Shown here piece after piece: positions 1 to 6,162 of a stretch of 6,162 bases of DNA. The number at the start of each line of letters is the position of its first letter. The stretch's first letter is position 1. The DNA is from Lentimicrobium sp. (GTDB lineage Bacteria > Bacteroidota > Bacteroidia > Bacteroidales > Lentimicrobiaceae): positions 1 to 6,162 of the forward strand of contig JAAXUD010000183.1 in assembly GCA_013336205.1 (NCBI GenBank). Reading direction: 5' to 3'. Below the pieces are notes generated by a model. The model was given only the letters and a program-made list of their open reading frames with translations, had not been told where the DNA came from and searched no databases. Made by a program: the position numbers and the translations under genes.

Positions 1-1963
1 TATCCTTAATCTGGGCATGAAGTAAACCACCTTCCTCAACCGGGAAAAAGCCAAATTCATTTCCATCAAACCAGCACAATCCGGGTTCTGTTGTAGTTTC
101 ACTTCCAAAAGTAGTAAACCAGATGCGTCCATCCGGGGTGAAGGCCAGCGGTGTTATACTTTCGCCCTGAATATTACTATTCCCCGGTGAAAAGAACTGG
201 TAGGTGTTGGTATTTGCATCCAATCTAAACAAGCCCTTGTTTGACCCGATCCAGGCAATGCCTCCTGAAGCCGGAACAGCGCCAGATAAAACATCGCTTT
301 GCGGATCAAGTTCAGGAAAATCATCCACCACTTTCGAATAGTTATAGTTTCCATCGGTACGTAAGGCCTGGTAGCCTGAGCAAGCCCAGATGGTACCCGT
401 TCTTGAAGGGTCTTTATAAATGGTATTTCCCAATCCTATAAAGTCAACAATAGTCCAGGTTGAATTAACATCGTTGAAGTAGGATAGGTTGTAGTATTCA
501 CCCAGACTCCACAACCTGTTCTGTGAATCTTCCACCAAACCCTGGGATCTGGAATGTGCATAATTTAGTGAATTATAGGTACTTCCATTCCAACTATGAA
601 GGAAATTAAACATTGGATTCACAATGATCTCACCCGTTGATGGTCGATAATAAATAGCTTCTGCGTTGTCAGTCGGAAAAGGAAAAGGGAAGCCCAATCC
701 ATAATTATTTTCATTATAACCAGTCCATTTAACTCCGTCAAATTTCTGGAATCCACCAATACCCGGCCCGGCATTTCCTGTCATCCAGACATTCCCCTCA
801 TTGTCAATGGTTAAATCATCAACCCAATAATCGATCTGAGATGAATTAGTGATCCGGTGACGTTGCCAAAGCCCGGTGTTCACGTCGCGTCTGGCAGCAC
901 CCTCTACCCCAGTGGCCCAGATATTCCCTGCATCATCAATATCCAGTCCGTATGAATAAGCCCCTTCACGCCATATTCCCTTACTCTGCCAGGAATTGCC
1001 ATTGAATTGAAAAACTTCACTGTTTAAACCGGTAATTAAGGCTTCATGATTCCCAAATGCCTTAAAGGCCCATATATCAGCCATTACCGATGCAGGTTGT
1101 GATGGAGTTATCCATGTACCATCAGGTTGCCGGTAGTCAAGCGAAAATGGTTCTCCCGGTGATGTTACCCTGAGTGCCCAAAGATTCCCTTGATCATCAA
1201 TACAATCATTACCTGGTAACGAAACCACTTCACCACTGACATATTCCTGAGGCAGAAGTGTAAATTGCTGGTTATCACTGTCATAAGTTATCATTGTATT
1301 CCATCCCTCACCGTCAACCCAAACAACATATCCTCCTCCGGGTTTTGCCTGAATAGAAACCTGTTCGCAGAATCCAATCAGTTCGGGCCAGTTATTGGCT
1401 GTTGAACCATAACCCCAATACTGCCATTGGAGTGTTGCCGGGTTAAAATGGACCAAACCACCTCCACCCCACACAACCGATTGAACCACGGCCCAAACCG
1501 AACCGTCCGGCGCAACATCAATATCCATTGTTCTGCCACCCGGATGCAAAGAATTATCGACGCCCCAGAACTCCAGAGAACTGCCGCCTATTGCAGGATC
1601 AAACTTCAGAATCCCTCTCCAGGTTGCCATCCAGAGAATGCCGTTTGCATCCTCTTCAATATCACTGATACGCGATGAGCCGACATCATAGATACTTCCT
1701 ATCACAGGATACTCCATATTTGAATAATTCATCCACCTGTTTTCATTTTGCAGGTATTTGGAAAAGCCACCTTCTTCCCAACCGGGGTTATAGGCAGCAA
1801 TATAAGGATCACCATCGTGGTCGATCCAGAGCGCTTCTGCATAATCACCCATGACTCCGGTATTTCCGGCAGTGTAATAGCGCCAGGAATACTGATCTGA
1901 TGACTGAGCTGATAATAAGATTGAAAATGCAATTAGAATTAAACTGATAGAAATGTTTTTCAT
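1..1963 (-). CDS. Exported beta-propeller protein with Reg_prop-like blades (3' end beyond window)
   Basis: The frame starting at the ATG at 1963 stays open for 654 codons to the window edge, so the gene is 3'-truncated by the window. Residues 1-20 form a signal peptide (Lys, hydrophobic stretch, then a likely cleavage after LLSAQ), so the product is exported. The rest is rich in Trp, Gly and Asp and carries recurring D-x-x-G-x-[ILV]-W motifs with Trp or an equivalent aromatic near 54, 111, 157, 215, 262, 349, 393, 485, 526, 571 and 615. The spacing is close to 44-46 residues or twice that, as in blades of two-component-regulator-type propellers (Reg_prop). About 13 blades are countable, which suggests two seven-bladed propellers (inference). 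No catalytic residues are recognisable. In Bacteroidota such proteins are either type IX-secreted proteins with a C-terminal sorting domain or sensors of hybrid two-component systems, and the missing C-terminus would decide. There is no Shine-Dalgarno. A weak -7-like TTTCTTTG lies at 2001-1994 on the minus strand. Confidence 0.85.
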   Translation of the reverse strand, partial: MKNISISLILIAFSILLSAQSSDQYSWRYYTAGNTGVMGDYAEALWIDHDGDPYIAAYNPGWEEGGFSKYLQNENRWMNYSNMEYPVIGSIYDVGSSRISDIEEDANGILWMATWRGILKFDPAIGGSSLEFWGVDNSLHPGGRTMDIDVAPDGSVWAVVQSVVWGGGGLVHFNPATLQWQYWGYGSTANNWPELIGFCEQVSIQAKPGGGYVVWVDGEGWNTMITYDSDNQQFTLLPQEYVSGEVVSLPGNDCIDDQGNLWALRVTSPGEPFSLDYRQPDGTWITPSQPASVMADIWAFKAFGNHEALITGLNSEVFQFNGNSWQSKGIWREGAYSYGLDIDDAGNIWATGVEGAARRDVNTGLWQRHRITNSSQIDYWVDDLTIDNEGNVWMTGNAGPGIGGFQKFDGVKWTGYNENNYGLGFPFPFPTDNAEAIYYRPSTGEIIVNPMFNFLHSWNGSTYNSLNYAHSRSQGLVEDSQNRLWSLGEYYNLSYFNDVNSTWTIVDFIGLGNTIYKDPSRTGTIWACSGYQALRTDGNYNYSKVVDDFPELDPQSDVLSGAVPASGGIAWIGSNKGLFRLDANTNTYQFFSPGNSNIQGESITPLAFTPDGRIWFTTFGSETTTEPGLCWFDGNEFGFFPVEEGGLLHAQIKD

Positions 1964-2095
1964 GGCCGGTAGTTTAAAGAATAAATACTTCCGCAAAGAA
2001 ACCGAACAAAGCAACTGCCTGAAAGTTTAAGTCTGCGAACGGGAATTAATCAGGGGGCAATGAGAATATTTTACAATCCGGGGCAACATAAATAT

Positions 2096-2183
2096 AGGTT
2101 AAGGTTAAGGTTATGCTTCGGCTTCGCTCAGCAACCAAGGTTAAGCCTGACTGCCCGCCTGAAGTGCGTCGGGTAAACCTGAC
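2096..2183. repeat. Composite intergenic repeat: AGGTTA tandem, hairpins and direct repeats
   Basis: Seen directly: three perfect tandem AGGTTA hexamers (2096-2113) and a fourth copy at 2138-2143. Next comes a duplicated GCTTCG (2115-2126) enclosed by GGTT(AT)GC and GCAACC (2109-2116 and 2131-2136), which could fold as a bulged hairpin. An imperfect direct repeat follows, GGTTAAGCCTGAC (2139-2151) and GGGTAAACCTGAC (2171-2183), matching at 11 of 13 positions. Between these copies, CCCG (2154-2157) can pair with CGGG (2170-2173). The element is GC-richer than the surrounding DNA. It resembles the small dispersed, partly palindromic intergenic repeats common in Bacteroidota genomes, and dispersal in this genome is an inference. 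It has no coding capacity and no transposase. Confidence 0.5.
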
Positions 2184-2302
2184 AAATCTATTTTAAGGGT
2201 TAACTATCAAATTGAATGAAAAGATGCGGTTAGCGATTCAGAGAGTGTAAGATTGCAGATTTATTAAAGCAAATTCAGTCTTTTTATGTCGTCATTTGGC
2301 TA

Positions 2303-2310
2303 TATTTTTG
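2303..2310 (+). promoter_or_regulatory. Bacteroidota-type -7 box for the lipoprotein gene
   Basis: TATTTTTG matches the TAnnTTTG -7 consensus used by the main Bacteroidota sigma factor at all six defined positions. It lies 60 bases before the ATG at 2371 and predicts a 5' leader of roughly 55 nt. No good TTTG -33 element is present at the usual spacing of about 19-20 nt; only a T-rich stretch starting at 2281 is there. The support is therefore the -7 box and its position. Confidence 0.45.
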
Positions 2311-2370
2311 TACCTTTAGCCTTATTGTAAATTCTAAATCTACTGATTATCAATGCTTCAATTTTAAACC

Positions 2371-2760
2371 ATGAAAACAATTCAGATTTTCGGTTTGGTT
2401 TTATTAACAGCGTTTGCATGCACTCAGCAAAAGGAAACCACAAAGTCTCAGCGCCCGGCTACTGCGATTGAGATAGACAGCACCGAATATGAGATCACCA
2501 TCATTGATCCGGATTTCGATACCTGGTATTTACTTAATTTTACGCCGGTTCTGGATATGTCCAACGAATATTATCGTACAAAAAACGGCCTGGGAGTGAG
2601 TAACTGGAACCAATATTTTACAAGAGGGCGCTACCCCGATGCCATTGGGAGCTATATAAATTACATACAATCAGAAGATTATGGAATTGAAGTCAACCGA
2701 AAACTGTACTGGTATTTTAAATATATCGAGGATAACTATAAAATCAGGCTTTTAAGGTAA
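2371..2760 (+). CDS. Small lipoprotein, DUF6146-like, unknown function
   Basis: This 129-residue protein begins with a lipoprotein signal peptide: Lys2, a hydrophobic core at 4-13, and a lipobox-like A14-F15-A16-C17. Cys17 is therefore the probable lipidated residue and the mature protein is membrane-anchored in the envelope. Residues 18-32 are a polar, Lys/Thr/Gln-rich linker. The folded part (about 33-129) starts with a beta-strand-like segment (YEITIIDPDFDTWYL, 40-54), then has YY(68-69), a WNQYF segment (79-83), DYGIEVNRKL (103-112) and an aromatic YWYFKYIE helix, ending in IRLLR. This pattern resembles the uncharacterised Bacteroidota family DUF6146. That assignment is from memory and moderate. 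No enzyme motif is visible. The ATG at 2371 is chosen because it starts exactly at the signal peptide; no Shine-Dalgarno is seen. The gene is monocistronic and converges on miaA with 61 bp between the stop codons. Confidence 0.85.
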   Translation: MKTIQIFGLVLLTAFACTQQKETTKSQRPATAIEIDSTEYEITIIDPDFDTWYLLNFTPVLDMSNEYYRTKNGLGVSNWNQYFTRGRYPDAIGSYINYIQSEDYGIEVNRKLYWYFKYIEDNYKIRLLR

Positions 2761-2821
2761 GACTAATCTGCTCTGGGTTGAAGTTACTGCTACTTTCAAT
2801 GCTTTAATGCCTGAGCTGGCT

Positions 2822-3775
2822 TCATATCGTCTGATTAACCTGTCCCTTTTGCTTCAGCAAATGCTCAGCAAGGCTAATCACCTCCCTGGCTTCTGGTTTA
2901 CACCAGCTAATCTCCTTGTCCTTGTGGAACCAGGTTAATTGCCGGCGCGCATAGCGGCGGGTGTTGGTTTTTATTTTTTCGATTGCTTCCTGACGACTGC
3001 ACTTACCTTCGAAGTAATCAAATAGCTCCTTATAGCCTACTGTATTCAATGAATTGAGCTGACGCTGAGGATATAATGAGCGAACTTCCTGCTCAAGTCC
3101 TTCTGCCATCATCTGATCAACGCGGGTATTAATATTCAGGTGCAGCAGTTCACGGGGAAGGTCAAGTCCTATTTTAATTATTCGAAAATTACGTTTGGCC
3201 GGCTCTTGTTTCCGAAAACCTGAGTATGGTTTTCCTGTTGCCAGACATACCTCTAAAGCACGAATTATCCTGTTGGGATTAGCCAGATCGACCACACGGT
3301 AATAGTCAGGATCTGATTTCTGAAGCATGGCTCTCAATCCGGGCAATCCATCTTCTTCAAATTTCCTGAAAAGAGATTCCCTGATTGCAGGATCGGCATC
3401 GGGCAATTCATCTATTCCTTCACAAACAGCCTTTATATACAATCCGGAGCCTCCTGTTAAAACCACAAGTCTTTTTTCCTGAAAAAGAATAGGTAAAAGA
3501 GACAGTACCTCCTGTTCATAGCGTGATACATTGTAATCATCAGCCAGCGAAAGATTCCCTACAAAATGGTGTTTGACCTGGGCTAATTGTTCAGGGGTTG
3601 GCGCAGCCGCTCCGATTTTGAGCTCCTTAAAAAACTGCCTTGAATCAGCAGATATAATACTGCATCCAAAATAGCTGGCCACAGCAATAGAAACAGATGT
3701 TTTACCTACTGCTGTAGGACCTGCAATTATCAGAAGCGTGTTTTCTTCAGGAGGAGGAACAGTCAGGTTTACCAT
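2822..3775 (-). CDS. miaA: tRNA dimethylallyltransferase MiaA
   Basis: MiaA transfers a dimethylallyl group from DMAPP to N6 of A37 in tRNAs that read codons starting with U, giving i6A37, which steadies codon-anticodon pairing. The 317-residue product is the usual length. In order it shows a P-loop GPTAVGKT (19-26), DSRQ (44-47, whose Asp is the conserved general base of the family), TGGSGLY (107-113, with the conserved Thr), NPNRIIRALE (166-175), NTVGYKE (244-250) and the C-terminal RRYARRQLTWF segment (273-283). All key motifs are intact, so it should be active in the cytoplasm. The ATG at 3775 overlaps the end of the upstream gene within ATGGTAA, so the two share 7 nt and translation is probably coupled. 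It is the last gene of a cca-PRiA4_ORF3-miaA cluster. Its stop codon faces the converging lipoprotein gene. Confidence 0.97.
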   Translation of the reverse strand: MVNLTVPPPEENTLLIIAGPTAVGKTSVSIAVASYFGCSIISADSRQFFKELKIGAAAPTPEQLAQVKHHFVGNLSLADDYNVSRYEQEVLSLLPILFQEKRLVVLTGGSGLYIKAVCEGIDELPDADPAIRESLFRKFEEDGLPGLRAMLQKSDPDYYRVVDLANPNRIIRALEVCLATGKPYSGFRKQEPAKRNFRIIKIGLDLPRELLHLNINTRVDQMMAEGLEQEVRSLYPQRQLNSLNTVGYKELFDYFEGKCSRQEAIEKIKTNTRRYARRQLTWFHKDKEISWCKPEAREVISLAEHLLKQKGQVNQTI

Positions 3776-4374
3776 TCACTGCTTTGTTCCAGGCTTGGAT
3801 CGATAGGAATGTCTTCCTCATCCTCATTATTCATAATATCATCAAACTCAGCAATAAGGGCGATCTCATCAACCTCATTTTCCTCATTATCGAGTAAATC
3901 TACAACTGGCAATGGAGGGGTAATCAAGGTAAGTTTACCTTCACTTTTTACACAATAAGGATATTGTTCCTTGTTGCCAGCTTCCAGAATCCGGGTAAGT
4001 TCAATAAAAAACACCTTTGGATTCAAGAAATCGTATTCATAAAGTAAACGCTGATGCGGATCGTCAATAATATCTTTAATCCGCACTTTATGCATTTCAG
4101 AAACAGGCATTTTAAAAGGCTTTGGACCCCGCCGTTCGTCATAATCCTCTTCTTCTTCCACTATCTCATTCTGCATATTAAGCAGCGTGATTTCTCTCTT
4201 TTTCCTCCAGTTCCGGTCGCAGACAAAGAAAGATGCCAACTCGTTACCGGGCAGTTCAACAGACTGCTTTATCAGATTATGAAAATCGGTAAATGTTTGC
4301 GATGATAAAATTTCAAAATCGCGAAGAAAGTCCTCCTGGTCTTCGTGCAACAGCCTGAAACGATATACGTGCAT
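3769..4374 (-). CDS. PRiA4_ORF3 / IS1096-passenger-like protein, unknown function
   Basis: The 201-residue protein matches my recollection of the plasmid pRiA4b ORF3-like family, often labelled 'IS1096 element passenger TnpR family' in Bacteroidota. Visible landmarks are an N-terminal YRFRLLHED (4-12), TFTDFHNLIKQSVE (27-40), FFVCDRNWRKKREITLLNM (49-67), a very acidic stretch at 72-80, the central MPVSEMHKVRIKDII (89-103), and RLLYEYDFLNPKVFFIELTRI (109-129). An acidic tail dense in Asp and Glu runs from about 159. There is no signal peptide or membrane segment, so it is cytoplasmic. Despite the family label there are no resolvase residues, terminal repeats or transposase nearby, so nothing marks it as mobile here. 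It lies 70 bp downstream of cca and overlaps miaA by 7 nt, which suggests a role linked to tRNA maturation (inference). The start at ATG 4374 fits the conserved N-terminus. The molecular function is unknown. Confidence 0.85.
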   Translation of the reverse strand: MHVYRFRLLHEDQEDFLRDFEILSSQTFTDFHNLIKQSVELPGNELASFFVCDRNWRKKREITLLNMQNEIVEEEEDYDERRGPKPFKMPVSEMHKVRIKDIIDDPHQRLLYEYDFLNPKVFFIELTRILEAGNKEQYPYCVKSEGKLTLITPPLPVVDLLDNEENEVDEIALIAEFDDIMNNEDEEDIPIDPSLEQSSEW

Positions 4375-4404
4375 GTCTGTTTAGGTTAAGTTGGTTTATT
4401 GCAA

Positions 4405-4436
4405 TAAAAATAAGCGATAAAAACAAAAAAAACAAA
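4405..4436 (-). promoter_or_regulatory. Possible promoter for the PRiA4_ORF3-miaA pair
   Basis: Reading the minus strand, TTTG (4436-4433) is followed after exactly 20 nt by TATTTTTA (4412-4405). This fits the Bacteroidota -33 TTTG / -7 TAnnTTTG layout with one mismatch, A for the final G. It would start transcription near 4398 and give a leader of about 25 nt before the ATG at 4374. The surrounding 70 bp is A/T-rich, so a chance match is possible. If real, the two downstream genes have their own promoter in addition to read-through from cca. Confidence 0.4.
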
Positions 4437-4444
4437 TTTTGAAG

Positions 4445-5863
4445 TCATTCATTTACAGGAACTAATCCCATGGTTTTACCTTCTGACAGCATAAACTGGT
4501 AGGCTTCCTCATAATTATTGCCAAGTTTGCCATCCAGAATGGCTTCACGAATGGCTGTTTTTAACAAACCGACTTCCTTTCCGGGATTCAACCCGAATGT
4601 TTGCATAATTGTTTCGCCGGTGATCGGAGGCTGCCAGTTTCTGACTTTATCCTTTTCTTCAATTTCCTTCAACTTCTGACGAACGACGGTAAAATTCGCC
4701 ATATAACGTTTTACTTTCTCCCTGTTTTTAGAAGTTATGTCGGCTTCACATAAAGTCATAAGATCATCTATGTCGTCGCCGGCTTCAAAAAGCAATCTGC
4801 GTATGGCTGAATCGGTAACTTCTTCTTCTGACAGAACAATTGGCCTGAGGTGCAACGCAACAATTTTCTGAACAAATTTCATCTTATCATTCAAAGGCAG
4901 TCTTAATTGCCTGAAAATCTGGGGCACCATTCGTGAACCTTTGACTTCATGACCGTGAAAAGTCCAGCCGAGATCAGGCAGATAGCGCCTGGTTGCCGGT
5001 TTACCTATGTCATGTAAAATTGCAGCCCACCTGAGCCAGAGATCATCTGTATTCGGACAAATCCGGTCAAGTACTTCAAGTGTATGATGAAAATTATCCT
5101 TATGCCCTTTACCTTCGCGTGTTTCAGCACCCTTAAGTGCCAGAAACTGGGGGAAAATAAGTTCAAGTAGCCCGACTTCATCCAGCAGATTAAATCCGAC
5201 AGAGGGTTTTGAAGTGAGAATTATTTTATTCAGTTCCTCGCTGATGCGCTCACCTGAAACAATTTTGATACGTTCCCGGTTTAGCCTGATCGAATTTAAT
5301 GTTTCAGGAAAAATGGTGAAACCCAACTGGGTTGAAAACCTTATAGCCCGCATCATGCGCAAAGGATCGTCAGAAAAAGTTATATCAGGATCCAATGGCG
5401 TACGGATTATTCTCTTTTCCAGGTCACCAATACCGTCAAACGGATCGACCAAAGAGCCATAATCATCTTTGTTAAGACTTATTGCCAGTGCATTAATCGT
5501 AAAATCGCGGCGTTTCTGGTCGTCCTCCAGGGTTCCTCCGGCTACCTCAGGTTTTCTCGAATCCGGGTGATAGGATTCCTTACGTGCACCCACGAACTCA
5601 AGCTGAAAATCATCAAAATGAATCATAGCAGTGCCAAAATTCCTGAAAACACTTACTTTATGATTTCCTTTAAGTCTGTCAGCCACTTTTTGGGCAAACT
5701 CAACGCCATCGCCGACCACCACAAAATCGATGTCTTTTGATGATCTTTTCAGGAAAATATCACGCACATAGCCACCCACGACATAAGCCGGAATATCCAA
5801 TGCTGATGCAGCAGCAGCTACTTTTTTAAAAACAGGATGTTTAAGATGTGCGGTTAAATCCAT
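4445..5863 (-). CDS. cca: CCA tRNA nucleotidyltransferase (class II, with HD domain)
   Basis: This enzyme adds or repairs the 3' CCA of tRNA without a nucleic acid template; the close relative poly(A) polymerase cannot be fully excluded from sequence alone. With the start at ATG 5863 it has 472 residues. The nucleotidyltransferase head shows VVGGYVRD (28-35), the metal-binding pair D44 and D46 (KDIDFV), [10 protein letters not shown] (118-127) and [12 protein letters not shown] (165-176), in which D166 and R169 fit the EDxxR-type nucleobase-selecting motif. ERISEEL lies at 205-211. An HD phosphohydrolase-type domain follows, with HH (259-260), HD (284-285), H305 and H338, and then a helical C-terminal region. 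A TTG at 5896 would add 11 residues, but it overlaps the -7 promoter box and the conserved protein begins after Met at 5863, so I chose the ATG. It is first in a minus-strand cluster with the PRiA4_ORF3 gene (70 bp downstream) and miaA. No clear hairpin terminator follows it, only a T-rich stretch. Confidence 0.93.
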   Translation of the reverse strand: MDLTAHLKHPVFKKVAAAASALDIPAYVVGGYVRDIFLKRSSKDIDFVVVGDGVEFAQKVADRLKGNHKVSVFRNFGTAMIHFDDFQLEFVGARKESYHPDSRKPEVAGGTLEDDQKRRDFTINALAISLNKDDYGSLVDPFDGIGDLEKRIIRTPLDPDITFSDDPLRMMRAIRFSTQLGFTIFPETLNSIRLNRERIKIVSGERISEELNKIILTSKPSVGFNLLDEVGLLELIFPQFLALKGAETREGKGHKDNFHHTLEVLDRICPNTDDLWLRWAAILHDIGKPATRRYLPDLGWTFHGHEVKGSRMVPQIFRQLRLPLNDKMKFVQKIVALHLRPIVLSEEEVTDSAIRRLLFEAGDDIDDLMTLCEADITSKNREKVKRYMANFTVVRQKLKEIEEKDKVRNWQPPITGETIMQTFGLNPGKEVGLLKTAIREAILDGKLGNNYEEAYQFMLSEGKTMGLVPVNE

Positions 5864-5885
5864 GTAACTATAAACTTCTGATTGG

Positions 5886-5893
5886 CAAAAATA
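5886..5893 (-). promoter_or_regulatory. Bacteroidota-type -7 box for cca
   Basis: On the minus strand TATTTTTG matches TAnnTTTG exactly. It ends 22 nt before the ATG at 5863, which predicts a very short leader of about 15-20 nt. No clear TTTG is found about 19-20 nt upstream, so the -33 element is weak or absent. The box falls inside the N-terminal extension that a TTG start at 5896 would give, which argues against that start. Confidence 0.45.
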
Positions 5894-5969
5894 CAAAACT
5901 AATCGTGAAACCGGGATACAGAATAGATAACCAATTACTGAAATCGCCTGTTGGCAGCACCTACAGTGA

Positions 5970-5998
5970 TGATAATGAGTGATAAAAATATTTTATCA
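5970..5998. promoter_or_regulatory. Candidate operator: TGATAA half-site array with 8-bp inverted repeat
   Basis: TGATAA occurs at 5970-5975 and again at 5980-5985, start to start exactly 10 bp, about one helical turn. The second copy is the left arm of a perfect inverted repeat, TGATAAAA (5980-5987) and TTTTATCA (5991-5998), separated by three bases. The array lies between divergent genes, just upstream of the -33 element of the dehydrogenase promoter and about 90-100 bp upstream of the predicted cca start. This is typical placement for a regulator binding site. The regulator is unknown. The sequence is A/T-rich, so chance cannot be excluded. Confidence 0.4.
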
Positions 5999-6004
5999 AA
6001 TCAC

Positions 6005-6034
6005 TTGCGGATGAAGTTTTGTTCCATATTTTTG
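6005..6034 (+). promoter_or_regulatory. Promoter of the isocitrate/isopropylmalate dehydrogenase-family gene
   Basis: TTG (6005-6007) is followed after 19 nt by TATTTTTG (6027-6034), an exact TAnnTTTG -7 box at the expected spacing for a Bacteroidota housekeeping promoter. Transcription would start near 6041, leaving a leader of about 37 nt before the ATG at 6078. This is the best-formed promoter in the window. Confidence 0.6.
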
Positions 6035-6077
6035 ACACACTGATCGGGAACAATTCAACAACCAAAATAAATCAGAA

Positions 6078-6162
6078 ATGGCAAAAAGAACTATCGTTAC
6101 AATGCCCGGCGACGGCATAGGAAAAGTTGTACTGGAAGAAACCATCCGGGTACTGGATGCTG
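6078..6162 (+). CDS. Isocitrate/isopropylmalate dehydrogenase family protein (5' end only)
   Basis: Only 28 codons are visible before the window ends. They begin with a basic MAKR, a hydrophobic strand (TIVTM, 5-9) and the PGDGIGK segment (10-16). This matches the N-terminal strand and GDGIG loop of the NAD(P)-dependent beta-decarboxylating dehydrogenases, which include isocitrate and 3-isopropylmalate dehydrogenase. GDGIG followed by KVV rather than PEV suggests the Bacteroidota isocitrate-type branch more than LeuB, but the visible part is too short to settle the substrate. The enzyme would act in the cytoplasm in the TCA cycle or leucine synthesis. The ATG at 6078 has no Shine-Dalgarno and is preceded by an A-rich leader, as is usual in this phylum. 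The gene is divergent from cca and has its own good promoter and a possible operator upstream. Confidence 0.8.
   Translation, partial: MAKRTIVTMPGDGIGKVVLEETIRVLDA

Larger units (their letters stand above)
1964..2370. other. Gene-free region between divergent propeller and lipoprotein genes
   Basis: These 407 bases separate two divergently transcribed genes. I find no plausible coding region, tRNA or rRNA in them. They contain a small repeat element at 2096-2183, a good -7 promoter box at 2303-2310 reading towards the lipoprotein, and only weak promoter-like sequence reading towards the propeller gene (TTTCTTTG on the minus strand at 2001-1994, with TTTC 19 nt upstream). The part between 2184 and 2300 is AT-rich and shows no structure I can interpret. 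Confidence 0.6.

Noticed and set aside
154..441. Two short open frames (154-354 minus, 241-441 plus)
   Set aside because: Both lie within the propeller coding sequence in other frames, have no recognisable features and no promoter.
1427..1678. Plus-strand open frame of 83 codons
   Set aside because: It is antisense to the propeller gene, with a composition typical of a shadow frame and no start context.
1729..1932. Minus-strand open frame inside the propeller gene, with a TTG start
   Set aside because: It is out of frame with the 654-codon frame starting at 1963, which has a signal peptide and propeller motifs; this is a shadow frame.
2096..2113. AGGTTA tandem as a CRISPR array or telomere-like array
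   Set aside because: It has only three 6-bp units with no spacers and no cas genes, far too short for either.
2778..2799. Possible terminator hairpin between the lipoprotein and miaA stop codons (TTGAAGT pairing with ACTTTCAA, one bulged base)
   Set aside because: The stem is short, A/T-rich and bulged, with no proper T-tract on either strand, so it is too weak to call a terminator.
4054..4305. Plus-strand open frame opposite the PRiA4_ORF3-like gene
   Set aside because: It is the antisense of a well-supported gene; its Phe/Leu-rich parts simply mirror Glu/Lys codons.
3769..4374. An IS1096-type mobile element, suggested by the family name of the encoded protein
   Set aside because: There is no transposase, no terminal inverted repeats and no target duplication, and the gene is tightly packed in an operon-like cluster.
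5214..5462. Plus-strand open frame opposite cca
   Set aside because: It is the antisense of highly conserved Cca motifs and has no independent evidence.
5967..5985. Fur box, suggested by repeated GAT/GATAAT hexamers
   Set aside because: The match to the 19-bp Fur consensus is poor, and the neighbouring genes are not iron-uptake genes; it is kept only as a general operator candidate.

Overview
The window looks like chromosomal DNA from a member of the Bacteroidota, probably an environmental Bacteroidales-like lineage. This is inferred from several things. There are three exact copies of the phylum's TAnnTTTG -7 promoter element upstream of genes. No start codon has a recognisable Shine-Dalgarno sequence. 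The lipoprotein and propeller protein are of types common in that phylum. A PRiA4_ORF3/IS1096-like protein sits between cca and miaA. Nothing in the window indicates a phage, plasmid, CRISPR array or intact transposon.

Left part (1-1963, minus strand): the first 654 codons of a large exported protein open without a stop to the window edge. It has a signal peptide followed by about 13 beta-propeller blade repeats, each marked by a D-x-x-G-x-[ILV]-W type motif. The C-terminus lies outside the window, so whether it is a secreted or surface protein or the sensor of a hybrid two-component system cannot be decided here. A gene-free stretch follows (1964-2370). It contains a small GC-richer repeat element (2096-2183) and a promoter for the next gene.

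Centre (2371-2760, plus strand): a small lipoprotein that resembles the uncharacterised DUF6146 family. It converges on the minus-strand cluster that follows.

Right-centre (5863 down to 2822, minus strand): three genes in the order cca (tRNA nucleotidyltransferase with an HD domain), a 201-residue PRiA4_ORF3-like acidic protein, and miaA (tRNA A37 dimethylallyltransferase). The last two overlap by 7 nt. Both flanking enzymes act on tRNA: Cca builds or repairs the 3' CCA end, and MiaA prenylates A37 next to the anticodon. The middle protein is therefore a candidate accessory factor in tRNA maturation.

Right edge (5864-6162): a 214-bp divergent intergenic region with back-to-back promoters and a small array of TGATAA half-sites. 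It drives cca leftwards and, rightwards, the start of an isocitrate/isopropylmalate dehydrogenase-family gene, of which only 28 codons are visible.

Most of the window is ordinary housekeeping sequence. I see no convincing new multi-gene system. The items most worth a second look are the conserved-looking unknown protein inside the tRNA cluster, the TGATAA array, the intergenic repeat and the double-propeller architecture.
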